Part shown: positions 1 through 5,607 of the stretch, in pieces
How the letters are laid out: each line of letters begins with the position of its first letter
Numbering within the stretch: position 1 is the first letter of the stretch
NCBI GenBank assembly: GCA_002699335.1
Contig: PACG01000124.1
Span: forward strand, 1-6,429
Direction: 5' to 3'
DNA from: Candidatus Poribacteria bacterium
GTDB lineage: Bacteria; Poribacteria; WGA-4E; UBA9662
DNA: 6,429 bases
Position numbers and translations under genes: made by a program
Notes under the pieces: model-generated
What the model was told of the DNA's origin: nothing
Databases searched by the model: none
Seen by the model: the letters and a program-made list of their open reading frames with translations, nothing else

Positions 1-70
1 TGCGCGACGCCGTGGCCGTGCGCACCTGAAACTGAAACCGTGCTCGGGGCGAGCTCAATGCTGTAGGCAT
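1..70 (-). CDS. Possible N-terminal end of an unrecognised leftward gene, cut by the window edge
   Basis: An ATG at 70-68 on the reverse strand opens a frame of 23 codons that runs off the window. The predicted start is MPTALSSPRARFQFQV. A weak purine stretch (AAGTGAG) lies a few bases upstream. The segment is richer in G+C than the rest of the window and codons end mostly in G or C, which suggests a different origin from the AT-rich genes to the right. The FQFQVRT stretch faintly recalls the N-terminus of queuine tRNA-ribosyltransferases, but 23 residues cannot support that. The opposite strand could instead hold the last codons of a rightward gene ending at TGA 27-29 (RDAVAVRT). The two readings exclude each other. 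Confidence 0.2.
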   Translation of the reverse strand, partial: MPTALSSPRARFQFQVRTATASR

Positions 71-103
71 TCTCACTTTTCTGGCTCAAATTCAATGCCA
101 GTT

Positions 104-130
104 CTGCCTTTCCTGCCTTTTCTGCCTTCC
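104..130. repeat. Three tandem 9-bp units (CTGCCTTNN)
   Basis: CTGCCTTTC (104-112), CTGCCTTTT (113-121) and CTGCCTTCC (122-130) follow one another without gaps. The matching place in the second IS copy (around 4211) has a single unit, so the array is an expansion or junction product at the broken end of the left IS copy. Read on the reverse strand, the unit encodes the tripeptide R-K-G. Confidence 0.75.
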
Positions 131-405
131 GCCTGGTTCTCCAACTTCCTGACCGAACTATTCATCAATCCTCGGCCAAAGGCTACTTTTCTCCCATGGC
201 CTGAAGTGATCAGACACACTTTTCCAGGGGGAAAGTCATTGGGCAGCATTGGCTATCAACCCCACCTCTAGAAGTGTATAATACCGCATTCACCACCTCT
301 CTGATCTGCTATCTCCTGGGGCGACCCGTTTTTTCGCCGCGGGAATTCGTCTTTGATTATCTGCTATTCCGGATCACTCAAATCAGTGGAGTATTTTTTA
401 TCCAG
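122..405 (-). pseudogene. IS5-family transposase fragment, N-terminal part (copy 1)
   Basis: Reading right to left from about 405, the frame gives DLSDPE-stop-QIIKDEFP. This matches the usual IS5-family N-terminal motif DLSDPEWQII with TGG (Trp) changed to TAG. Further along, in other frames, come residues equivalent to the REVVNAVFY...MLPN...FPP segment that marks the N-terminal helix-turn-helix-like domain of these transposases. The codon where ATG is expected is CTG in both copies. At least one nonsense change and several frameshifts are present, and the catalytic DDE core is missing, so no active protein is possible. Confidence 0.8.
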
Positions 406-458
406 ACCCTGATTTTAGCCCAATATTTTTATTGCTGTTTCGTTTTTAGATACCCTCT
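122..458 (-). mobile_element. Truncated IS5-family insertion sequence (copy 1)
   Basis: This stretch aligns with 4211-4552 of the second IS copy almost throughout, with scattered substitutions and small indels. It is the transposase 5' half plus the terminal inverted repeat. The repeat (443-458, outward reading AGAGGGTATCTAAAAA) has one difference from copy 2 (TATC for TGTC) and is followed by TA, the presumed target dinucleotide. The other half of the element, including the second terminal repeat, is absent. Homology stops at the tandem repeats near 122, where unrelated GC-rich sequence begins. The element is therefore an immobile remnant in the same orientation as copy 2. Confidence 0.85.
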
Positions 459-510
459 TAGATGCCGAACCTAAAGGATATGGGTCTTACCGGCTTGCCC
501 TAATAAGGGG

Positions 511-539
511 TTGACTCCAGTCCATCAACCGACTACAAT
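511..539 (+). promoter_or_regulatory. Sigma70-type promoter for the PhyH gene
   Basis: TTGACT (511-516) and TACAAT (534-539) are separated by 17 bp, close to the housekeeping consensus TTGACA-17-TATAAT. Transcription would begin near 546 and leave a leader of about 48 nt before the GTG start at 594. A small inverted repeat, CCCT-AATA-AGGG (498-509), abuts the -35 element and could be an operator, though it is short. Confidence 0.65.
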
Positions 540-593
540 GAGAGGATGTAACACAAATCTTTCGATAGGGTCGTGTTTTAACGGAGGGTAAAA

Positions 594-1349
594 GTGTCGT
601 ACTTAACAGATCAGGATAAAGCCTTTTTCAAGGAAAACGGCTTTTTGGTGGTTCGGTCAGCCTTAGACTCACAAATAGTGGCCGCAGCTCAAGATGTATT
701 TTGGTCGCATGTAGCAGAGATGGATCCAGACATTCAGCGAGACGATCCTGAAACTTGGATGGACAAAGGGTATCAGACCGTTCCTTGTGGCGGTGAGAGC
801 GAAATTAAGAAACTGGTCTATGAGGACCCGATTTTTACTATGGCCGAAGAGATGGTGGGCCAAGGTTTGCTGAATGAAGACGGTGGGGTAGGGCCACACG
901 TTAATTTTCCTCGCCCAAGTCAAAAATGGAATCCGCCCAAACACGGTCATCTGGACGGTTATCACACACCGACCAACGGTGTGCCGAAAGGAACTGTAGG
1001 TCAATTTACGCTCGGTGTCACTGTCTATCTGAGCCAGGTTGAGGCACAAGGTGGCGGTTTTACCGTTTGGCCCGGCAGCCACAAAGTTTGGGCTGAGTTC
1101 TTTCGTTACCACGATGTTGATTGCCTACCCGGTGGTGTAGCTCCATTTGATCTGGGAGATGGTTATGAATTTACCGGTCAGCCGGGAGATATCTGTTTTT
1201 GGCACGGCATGATAACCCATACGGCCGGCCACAATGTCAGCAGGAATGTCCGGATCGCTTGTATCGCTCGGTTGCGACGGAAGGATTTGGAACAGATTCG
1301 CTACGACTTTTCTGAAGATATATGGAAATACTGGAAGGGCATCAACTGA
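594..1349 (+). CDS. Phytanoyl-CoA dioxygenase (PhyH) family Fe(II)/2-oxoglutarate oxygenase
   Basis: A soluble 251-residue non-haem iron oxygenase, about the usual bacterial PhyH length. The family couples oxidation of 2-oxoglutarate to hydroxylation of a substrate. The iron ligands are visible as H119-L-D121 (in KHGHLDGYH) and a distal His, H209, in the HTAGHNVSRNVR stretch. N214, S216 and R220 fit the family's H-x-x-x-x-N-x-S-x-x-x-R pattern, in which the Arg holds the 2-oxoglutarate carboxylate. The segment GGGFTVWPGSHK (153-164) is the typical PhyH strand and turn. The start is GTG, preceded by GGAGG (583-587) with a 6-nt spacer. The gene is monocistronic behind its own promoter. The substrate is unknown: many bacterial members act on secondary metabolites or small acids rather than phytanoyl-CoA. 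Confidence 0.93.
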   Translation: MSYLTDQDKAFFKENGFLVVRSALDSQIVAAAQDVFWSHVAEMDPDIQRDDPETWMDKGYQTVPCGGESEIKKLVYEDPIFTMAEEMVGQGLLNEDGGVGPHVNFPRPSQKWNPPKHGHLDGYHTPTNGVPKGTVGQFTLGVTVYLSQVEAQGGGFTVWPGSHKVWAEFFRYHDVDCLPGGVAPFDLGDGYEFTGQPGDICFWHGMITHTAGHNVSRNVRIACIARLRRKDLEQIRYDFSEDIWKYWKGIN

Positions 1350-1483
1350 TCGACTTACGGCTTTACGCCATCACTGACTAACCCGTTTGCTATCCGACAC
1401 CGATTTTCACGACTACGATTATGCCCTAGGCAATGTCTACGTCTCTGTTTAATCGGTCATGAATCGGCACAAAGCCAATCAGC

Positions 1484-1612
1484 GTGGTTAAGGATTAGCT
1501 ATCAGGACTGCCTTTAGCCGTTGCCAGAGAAATGGTGATTCTGAAGTGAAAGTTTTACGCTATTAAAGCGCTCATTGAAACCCGAGCAAAAGATAACTGG
1601 TGTCTGGGGTAA
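1484..1612 (+). pseudogene. Possible decayed small coding frame, unrecognised
   Basis: One rightward frame reads as plausible protein apart from two internal stops: VVKD, stop at 1496, LSGLPLAVAREMVILK, stop at 1547, KFYAIKALIETRAKDNW, ending at TAA 1610-1612. The helical, charged composition and the AIKAL stretch look like a real protein rather than random sequence. I cannot assign a family. It may be debris of a gene lost when insertion sequences moved in the region, or chance. Confidence 0.2.
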
Positions 1613-1718
1613 TCAGGCGAGTATCAGCTACCCTAGCTAGTACCCTTTTTCTTCTCTTCTGTTTGCTAATCTATGATTTTCTTGGCCTTTAATTTGAGTC
1701 TCATATAGTATTGTAAGA

Positions 1719-1735
1719 GATAATCTTTTATTATC
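1719..1735. promoter_or_regulatory. Perfect inverted repeat upstream of the cyclase (possible operator)
   Basis: GATAAT (1719-1724), a 5-nt CTTTT spacer, and ATTATC (1730-1735) form a perfect 6+5+6 inverted repeat. The left arm doubles as a -10-like hexamer. It lies about 100 bp before the cyclase ATG, where an operator would be expected. Confidence 0.3.
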
Positions 1736-1736
1736 C

Positions 1737-1760
1737 CATTTCATAGGATGAGATGTTTTT
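1737..1760 (+). terminator. Stem-loop followed by T5, terminator- or attenuator-like
   Basis: CATTTCAT (1737-1744) pairs with ATGAGATG (1748-1755) through eight pairs, one of them G-U, around an AGG loop, and TTTTT follows at 1756-1760. The stem is AU-rich, so it would be weak. If functional it could end read-through transcription from the left or attenuate cyclase expression, since it sits 73 nt upstream of the cyclase start. Confidence 0.3.
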
Positions 1761-1821
1761 CCATATTTAGAACTGTAGTCCTAAAAAGAGAAAAATTAAA
1801 AAAACAAACATAATTTCCTTG

Positions 1822-1826
1822 AAGGA
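1822..1826 (+). promoter_or_regulatory. Shine-Dalgarno that sets the cyclase start at ATG 1834
   Basis: AAGGA (1822-1826) stands 7 nt before ATG 1834. The longer frame starting at TTG 1819 would place this site inside the coding sequence and has no such site of its own, so ATG 1834 is preferred. Confidence 0.75.
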
Positions 1827-1833
1827 ACAAAAA

Positions 1834-3666
1834 ATGATCAATCCTACACCGTCCTATTTTAATCAGCATTATCCTTGGCCAGATGAAATTTTGACTAATT
1901 TTAATCCAATAGAAATGGTTTTTTCCCACGATTCAGATTTGGAGATTGATATCCTATGGCCTTATTTCTCCGATAGTAATTTTTTTGCAAAATTGGGTGG
2001 ACTTCCTAAACGTGAATATAGAGAAATTGACGGTCAGCTTCACGGTAAGGATCCAAGAGGGAAATGGATCGAGGAATGGACTTGGATAGAAGACGTCGGT
2101 GTTATGCAAACGCATGATTTTTATAAGGGGATATTTCGCTATTTTAGGGGTATTGTTCTAACTGAAGAAATACAACTAACTAAATCTCGGATTCATCTCT
2201 ATTTCGGACTTGTTCCTAAGAATATGCTTAGCACTATCATGTTTAGCATGCAAAAACCGAGAATGGAGAAACTCATCCCTGACCTTATGGGCAAAATGGA
2301 AGACTATGCACGTGAGCAAAAATCAAAAAATTTTCTACAAAATCAAATTCGATTCACTGATGAACAAAATAGCAGACTAGAACATAACGCCTCTCAATTA
2401 AGAAATATTGGCTTCAAAGATGACCTGGTGGACAAACTCGAATTATATATCCGCCATACTGACGACGATTTGCTGGGTAAGATTAGATTACTGCCTTTAG
2501 TTTCAGAATGGGAAGCAGAAAAGAACGATGTTATAAGCCTTTTGTTGCATGCAGTCGATATTGGTCTCCTTGATTTGCGTTGGGACGCGATATGTCCACA
2601 TTGCCAAAACACAAGACAAAGCTTCAATAATTTATCCGAATTACAGCAGAGCAGTAGTTGTGAACCGTGCATGATTGATTTCAACCTAACTGGATCTAAC
2701 GCCCTAGAAGTCGCCTTTCAAGTGAATGCTGCTATCCGATCGATAGATATTCGTCCTTTTTGTTCATCTGCTCCAACACATCGCGCTCATATTAAACTTC
2801 ATCAAGAAGTTGATGCCAACACTGATAAATCAGTCTTAACTCGTCTCGAATCTGGTCGTTATCGAATGCGTATCAAAGGAGAAATGAACTTTGATTTGTT
2901 AGACATAGGGCTTGAAGACAAGCAAAATGAATTAGTCTGGAATTTGAGTAATACTGGAACTAACCATCAGGTTGGCAATTTCCCTCTAATTAGACTAGAA
3001 AATGAAACCAACAAAGCCCAAACTTTTGTATTAGAATCATCTAGTGATGACCAATGCGCCCTCAGGCCTATTGACTTATTTAACTTCCCTACTTTCCGAC
3101 GACTTTTTCCTGCTGAAGCCATTGCCGAGGGAATGCCACTAGAAATTGGCACTCAGCATATTTTGTTCACTGATATTGTGGGATCTACTGCATTTTATAA
3201 TGACGTGGGAGATACAATGGCCTTTATTGAAGTACGTAAGCACTTCAGCAAAATGTTCCAGCTAGTCGAAAATCAGAATGGAACAGTGGTCAAAACGGTA
3301 GGTGATGCCGTGATGGCAGCTTTTCAAACACCTAAAGATGCTTTTCTGTCCGCTGAGCAAATTCAGCTCTATTTTCGACCAAATAGTGAAGAGACCAAAT
3401 TGCGGCTGAGAATCACTATTCACTCGGGACATTGTATGGCAGTTAATGGGGATACGGGAATTGATTACTTTGGGACAACGGTCAATCTTGCGGCTAAACT
3501 ACAATCAATAGCAGAGGCTGGTCAAGTTGCTATAACAGAGAATGTGTATAAAGACTCAGCCTTAGGGGAGTATCTAAGCAGCCTTGATTATGAAAAAGAG
3601 AAATTGGACTTCGCCTTAAAAGAAGAAGAGTCGACAGTATCAGTAGTTAGGTTTGAAATTTCATAA
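1834..3666 (+). CDS. Class III adenylate/guanylate cyclase with SRPBCC-like and zinc-ribbon N-terminal region
   Basis: A 610-residue cytosolic protein with no signal peptide or membrane segment. Residues about 15-150 look like an SRPBCC/START-type ligand pocket (LWPYFSD, EEWTW, FRYFRG). A charged helical linker follows (about 155-190), then a helical part with GLLDLRW (244-250), a zinc ribbon C254-P-H-C257 / C276-E-P-C279, and a beta-rich part to about 410. This region resembles the DUF5939-type N-terminus of known bacterial cyclases. The cyclase domain occupies about 438-605: metal Asp D447 (LFTDIVGST) and D491 (VKTVGDAVM), base-reading K487 and D544 (IDYFG) predicting ATP, and transition-state N551. 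The usual transition-state Arg is K555 (VNLAAKL). All site residues lie in one chain, as in homodimeric enzymes. The likely product is cAMP, perhaps gated by a hydrophobic ligand; activity is uncertain because of K555. It appears monocistronic, with an IS 42 bp downstream. Confidence 0.92.
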   Translation: MINPTPSYFNQHYPWPDEILTNFNPIEMVFSHDSDLEIDILWPYFSDSNFFAKLGGLPKREYREIDGQLHGKDPRGKWIEEWTWIEDVGVMQTHDFYKGIFRYFRGIVLTEEIQLTKSRIHLYFGLVPKNMLSTIMFSMQKPRMEKLIPDLMGKMEDYAREQKSKNFLQNQIRFTDEQNSRLEHNASQLRNIGFKDDLVDKLELYIRHTDDDLLGKIRLLPLVSEWEAEKNDVISLLLHAVDIGLLDLRWDAICPHCQNTRQSFNNLSELQQSSSCEPCMIDFNLTGSNALEVAFQVNAAIRSIDIRPFCSSAPTHRAHIKLHQEVDANTDKSVLTRLESGRYRMRIKGEMNFDLLDIGLEDKQNELVWNLSNTGTNHQVGNFPLIRLENETNKAQTFVLESSSDDQCALRPIDLFNFPTFRRLFPAEAIAEGMPLEIGTQHILFTDIVGSTAFYNDVGDTMAFIEVRKHFSKMFQLVENQNGTVVKTVGDAVMAAFQTPKDAFLSAEQIQLYFRPNSEETKLRLRITIHSGHCMAVNGDTGIDYFGTTVNLAAKLQSIAEAGQVAITENVYKDSALGEYLSSLDYEKEKLDFALKEEESTVSVVRFEIS

Positions 3667-3708
3667 CAAAGAAAACAAAGATGCAGATTAGTAGGCTCAT
3701 TCGATCTA

Positions 3709-3723
3709 AGAGGGTGTCTAAAA
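3709..3723. repeat. Left terminal inverted repeat of IS copy 2
   Basis: AGAGGGTGTCTAAAA matches the complement of 4538-4552 at all 15 positions and the end of copy 1 (443-458) with one difference. It is preceded by TA. Confidence 0.85.
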
Positions 3724-3726
3724 GCT

Positions 3727-4498
3727 CTAAGTTGAGTTGATGGCAAGTCGCCTCCGCATGAGTTGTATCATGGCAATATAAATCATATTTTCACTTGAGC
3801 TAACCAAATATTCAGAGTCTTTACTCCATCGACGACACCGATCAAGCCCAGCAAATGCAGGTTCAACCATCCATCCTTTTGGGACTACTTTAATTATCCT
3901 AACCTTTCACTATTTCCAGCCTCTAGCCACAGATATCCTGGACCCCAACCATTAATTACCCCCATATCCACCCTCGGCCCCGATCAATGTTAATCCAGTG
4001 GCCGTAACAGCTACTTTTGGTGGCCCCCATTTGGCACCATCTGGATCTGGTCTGTCTGCAGCTTGGACTGATAGGCTTGGAATTAATCCCAACCTATCAA
4101 CCAGAAGATGGCCCTTTCTGGCCTTTATTTTTTGGCCGACATCATAGTGGGCCCCCTTGTTCTGCCGTTTTTACCGCTTGACTATCAATCATCCCTGCAC
4201 TATCTTCTTTCTGCCTTGCGCCCGCTTCTCCAACTTCCTGCCTTAGACTTTTCATGAATCTTTGGCCAAAGACCGCTTTTCTTCCATTGCCTGAAGTAGC
4301 CCAACACACTTTTCCAGGGGGAAAGCCATTGGGAAGCATTGGCCATCAATCCCCACCTCTGGAAGTGTAAAAGACCGCATTCACCACCTCTCTGATCTGA
4401 TATCTCCTTGTTGGCAACCTGTTTTTTTCGCCGCGGGAATGCGTCTTTGATTATCTGCCATTCCGGATCACTCAGATCAGTGGGGTATTTTTTATCCA
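3727..4498 (-). pseudogene. Decayed IS5-family DDE transposase (copy 2)
   Basis: Read leftward from about 4498 (CTG where ATG is expected), the sequence gives the N-terminal motifs DLSDPEWQIIKD and REVVNAVFY, an in-frame TGA, then MLPNGFPPGK. The core follows with the first catalytic Asp in AGMIDSQAVKT (near 4184). A frameshift near 4150 leads into GAHYDVGQKIKARKGHLLVD, then the second Asp region AADRPDPDGAK. Several stops precede KGWMVEPAFAGLDRCRRWSKD, where the family's catalytic Glu sits (usual form VVERTFAWL). The C-terminus ends at TAG 3727-3729. All three parts of the DDE triad are still recognisable, so the copy decayed by point changes and small indels, not by a large deletion. Confidence 0.88.
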
Positions 4499-4537
4499 GA
4501 CCCTGATTTTAGCCCAATATTTTTATTGCTGTTTCGT

Positions 4538-4552
4538 TTTTAGACACCCTCT
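4538..4552. repeat. Right terminal inverted repeat of IS copy 2
   Basis: TTTTAGACACCCTCT is the exact complement of the left terminal repeat and is followed by TA. It lies next to the 5' end of the transposase. Confidence 0.85.
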
Positions 4553-4575
4553 TACAGATTTAGCAGGACAAGTGA

Positions 4576-4598
4576 ATCATCTGATGTTAGCAGATGAT
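4576..4598. other. Perfect 8-bp stem-loop next to the pseudogene 3' end
   Basis: ATCATCTG (4576-4583) and CAGATGAT (4591-4598) form a perfect stem around a 7-nt loop. It lies just beyond the leftward stop codon at 4604-4602. No T-run follows on either strand, so it is not a standard intrinsic terminator. It may stabilise a 3' end or serve as a protein-binding site. Confidence 0.35.
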
Positions 4599-4601
4599 CG
4601 G

Positions 4602-4999
4602 TTATTGCCGAAAGAAGAATCCTAAGAGTTTGAAAATTCTACCAAGTTTGGCCGGGTCCATATCAACCATGACGGATATAGGACACAAATTGGGTTGGTT
4701 TTTAAATCGATGACGCTCAGAGAGTTCCTCCCAATGCTTACCTTCCGATAATACAGCCCGTCATATGTGCGGCCTGCTAGTGAACCAACGGAAAGGTCCA
4801 CTAGCAACCAAGGATTCTCAGTTCTGTCAGCAGGAGACATATTATCAAGATAGCATTCGGCTATTGTCTTGTGCTTATTACGGGTAATCCATTCACTTTG
4901 AAGAATCAAGGCCAGTGATTGGCTACCATCTGGCTCAGGATAAGAGCGAAAACTCCTCCAATACATTTTTAACCACACAGCAACTTTCCACTCACTAAT
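4602..4999 (-). pseudogene. Frameshifted leftward gene, unrecognised
   Basis: Two overlapping reverse-strand frames look like parts of one protein. The first is open from 4999 after an in-frame TGA (5002-5000): SEWKVAVWLKMYWRSF, then NKHKTIAECYLDN and ENPWLLVDLSVGSLAGRTYDG. The second takes over near 4742-4763: GKHWEELSERHRFKNQPNLC, then ISVMVDMDPAKLGRIFKLLG, ending at TAA 4604-4602. The first frame continues to a later stop at 4622, but that stretch has poorer composition than the second frame. If the gene were intact it might start at GTG 4978, which has GGAAAG 5 nt upstream. I do not recognise a family. The 5' end seems lost, and the in-frame TGA plus the frameshift argue for a pseudogene. 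A sequencing indel would be the alternative. Confidence 0.4.
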
Positions 5000-5044
5000 T
5001 CACATTGTTGATAGAATGGAGTCTCTTGTTATCAAGAATCCTTT

Positions 5045-5206
5045 TTACATCACGTCTTTTCTTGCTAATTCTATTTTACCTCCATAATTCTCTATAAGTT
5101 TTTGATGAAATCCATCTACTTTTAACCATTCGGCTGTGTCCATCCCTCGATAATGAGGCCTTCGCTTTTCTGCAATTTCTTTCCGGATTAGTTCTCTATA
5201 ATGCAT
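5045..5206 (-). CDS. Small hypothetical protein, 53 residues
   Basis: From ATG 5206-5204 to TAA 5047-5045, this leftward frame reads MHYRELIRKEIAEKRRPHYR and continues with DTAEWLKVDGFHQKLIENYG and a KIELARKDVM end. It is rich in charged residues and predicted helical. AGGA lies 4 nt before the ATG. The frame upstream is in phase with the 24-residue ORF at 5213-5287, from which it is separated by a TAG and two codons, so the two may be one gene broken by a stop or two coupled genes. I do not recognise the family. Neighbouring small leftward genes suggest an accessory module. Confidence 0.45.
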   Translation of the reverse strand: MHYRELIRKEIAEKRRPHYRGMDTAEWLKVDGFHQKLIENYGGKIELARKDVM

Positions 5207-5212
5207 CACATC

Positions 5213-5287
5213 CTATCGTTTTTCAGTGTCTACCACAATAAACCTCTTTAACGTTTTTGACTTAATTCGTCCGATGTAAAACATCAT
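5213..5287 (-). CDS. Tiny ORF in phase with the 53-residue ORF, 24 residues
   Basis: ATG 5287-5285 (or the adjacent ATG 5284-5282) to TAG 5215-5213 encodes MMFYIGRIKSKTLKRFIVVD plus TEKR. The strand-like YIGRI and RFIVVD segments look like real protein. No Shine-Dalgarno is visible upstream. The TAG is followed in the same frame by GAT GTG ATG and the next ORF, so this may be the N-terminal part of a roughly 80-residue protein cut by a nonsense change. The family is not recognised. Confidence 0.3.
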   Translation of the reverse strand: MMFYIGRIKSKTLKRFIVVDTEKR

Positions 5288-5491
5288 TGAAAGAAATTAC
5301 TTAATGATTTCTTGCCAGTTTAAATTCCGATTGCTCTAGAAATGGTAATGGTAAAGAAAGATAAAATGAAAATGGGTTGGGTTATTTTGAGGTTAGACCA
5401 TAGAGAAAGACTCCTAAACTTAGAGTTATTCCCTTATCGGTAGTTATTGTAGTTATTATTGACAGGATGTTTAGAAATAAATGGTGTGTGG
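5288..5491. other. Stretch without a supported gene
   Basis: AT-rich sequence with no convincing gene. It holds a near-perfect tandem 9-bp repeat (TAGTTATTG at 5441-5449, TAGTTATTA at 5450-5458) and a consensus -35-like TTGACA at 5459-5464 that has no -10 at proper spacing. Short rightward frames at 5342-5443 and 5467-5547 lack good ribosome sites. Confidence 0.4.
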
Positions 5492-5581
5492 TTACAGGTG
5501 GGATTCGGGAACCAGTTCGGTTACTAGTTGACGGATACCACCTTTAGATTCCACTAGACAAATAGATGGATTACTGACAAT
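5492..5581 (-). CDS. Possible third small gene of the leftward unit, ATT start or decayed
   Basis: A leftward frame is open from 5617 to TAA 5494-5492 and reads like protein: DLIVSNPSICLVESKGGIRQ, then LVTELVPESHL. The only well-placed start behind a good Shine-Dalgarno (AGAAGGAG, 5596-5589) is ATT at 5581-5579 with a 7-nt spacer, giving 29 residues; a GTG lies further in. ATT starts are rare, so the start codon may instead have mutated. CLVESK resembles CLDVVESK near the end of the upstream 69-residue protein, which could mean a duplicated segment. No family is recognised. Confidence 0.22.
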   Translation of the reverse strand: MVSNPSICLVESKGGIRQLVTELVPESHL

Positions 5582-5607
5582 AAGATCACTCCTTCTAGTA
5601 GGTGTTT

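Larger units (their letters stand above)
1350..1833. other. Gene-poor stretch between the PhyH and cyclase genes
   Basis: No intact gene is visible in these 484 bp. The first 290 bp have coding-like composition but every frame is broken by stops (see 1484-1612). From about 1640 the sequence becomes strongly AT-rich. It carries two adjacent inverted repeats and possible weak promoter elements for the cyclase: TATAGT at 1704-1709 or GATAAT at 1719-1724, neither with a good -35 at the ideal distance. No convincing intrinsic terminator follows the PhyH gene directly. Confidence 0.5.
3709..4552 (-). mobile_element. IS5-family insertion sequence, full length but inactive (copy 2)
   Basis: The 844-bp element is bounded by perfect 15-bp terminal inverted repeats AGAGGGTGTCTAAAA, left at 3709-3723 and right at 4538-4552. 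TA flanks both ends (3707-3708 and 4553-4554), which fits a 2-bp TA target duplication. The alternative border, with repeats extended to TAAGAGGG, would leave no target duplication. Length and transposase motifs fit the IS5 family. Both ends are present but the transposase frame is destroyed, so movement would require help from another copy. It inserted 42 bp after the cyclase stop codon without damaging that gene. Confidence 0.88.

Noticed and set aside
274..474. Rightward 66-codon ORF in the left IS remnant
   Set aside because: It is antisense to the decayed transposase and its homologous stretch in copy 2 is not open.
669..1112. Leftward 147-codon ORF inside the PhyH gene
   Set aside because: It is a shadow of a gene with clear catalytic motifs on the other strand, with no ribosome site or recognisable domain.
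1626..1650. Hairpin AGCTA-CCC-TAGCT followed by T5 as a terminator
   Set aside because: The stem has only five pairs and seven bases separate it from the T-run.
1819..1833. TTG start extending the cyclase by five codons
   Set aside because: ATG 1834 has the correctly spaced AAGGA, which the TTG start would place inside the gene.
1741..1929. Leftward 62-codon ORF across the cyclase start
   Set aside because: It overlaps the cyclase start region antisense and its composition is that of AT-rich non-coding DNA.
2394..3152. Leftward ORFs inside the cyclase gene
   Set aside because: They are antisense shadows of the conserved cyclase coding sequence.
1834..3666. Pycsar-type anti-phage cyclase
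   Set aside because: K487 and D544 are the adenine-reading pair, the N-terminal architecture is of the SRPBCC/zinc-ribbon type, and no TM or TIR effector gene is adjacent.
3684..4567. Similar flanks CAGATTAGTAGG and CAGATTTAGCAGG on both sides of the IS as a long target duplication
   Set aside because: The match is imperfect and not adjacent to the IS end on the left, and the TA dinucleotides explain the borders.
4554..4625. Rightward C-terminal gene fragment (DLAGQVNHLMLADDRLL...) cut by the IS
   Set aside because: It is protein-like, but no matching N-terminal part continues left of the IS, and it overlaps the more convincing leftward frame.
5342..5443. Rightward 33-codon ORF (MVMVKKDKMK...)
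   Set aside because: It has no ribosome site, no recognisable motif, and lies in a low-complexity AT-rich stretch.
5496..5541. tRNA-like fold from the GGTGG...CCACC pairing
   Set aside because: At 46 nt it is too short for a tRNA, with no anticodon arm or TPsiC-like arm in place.
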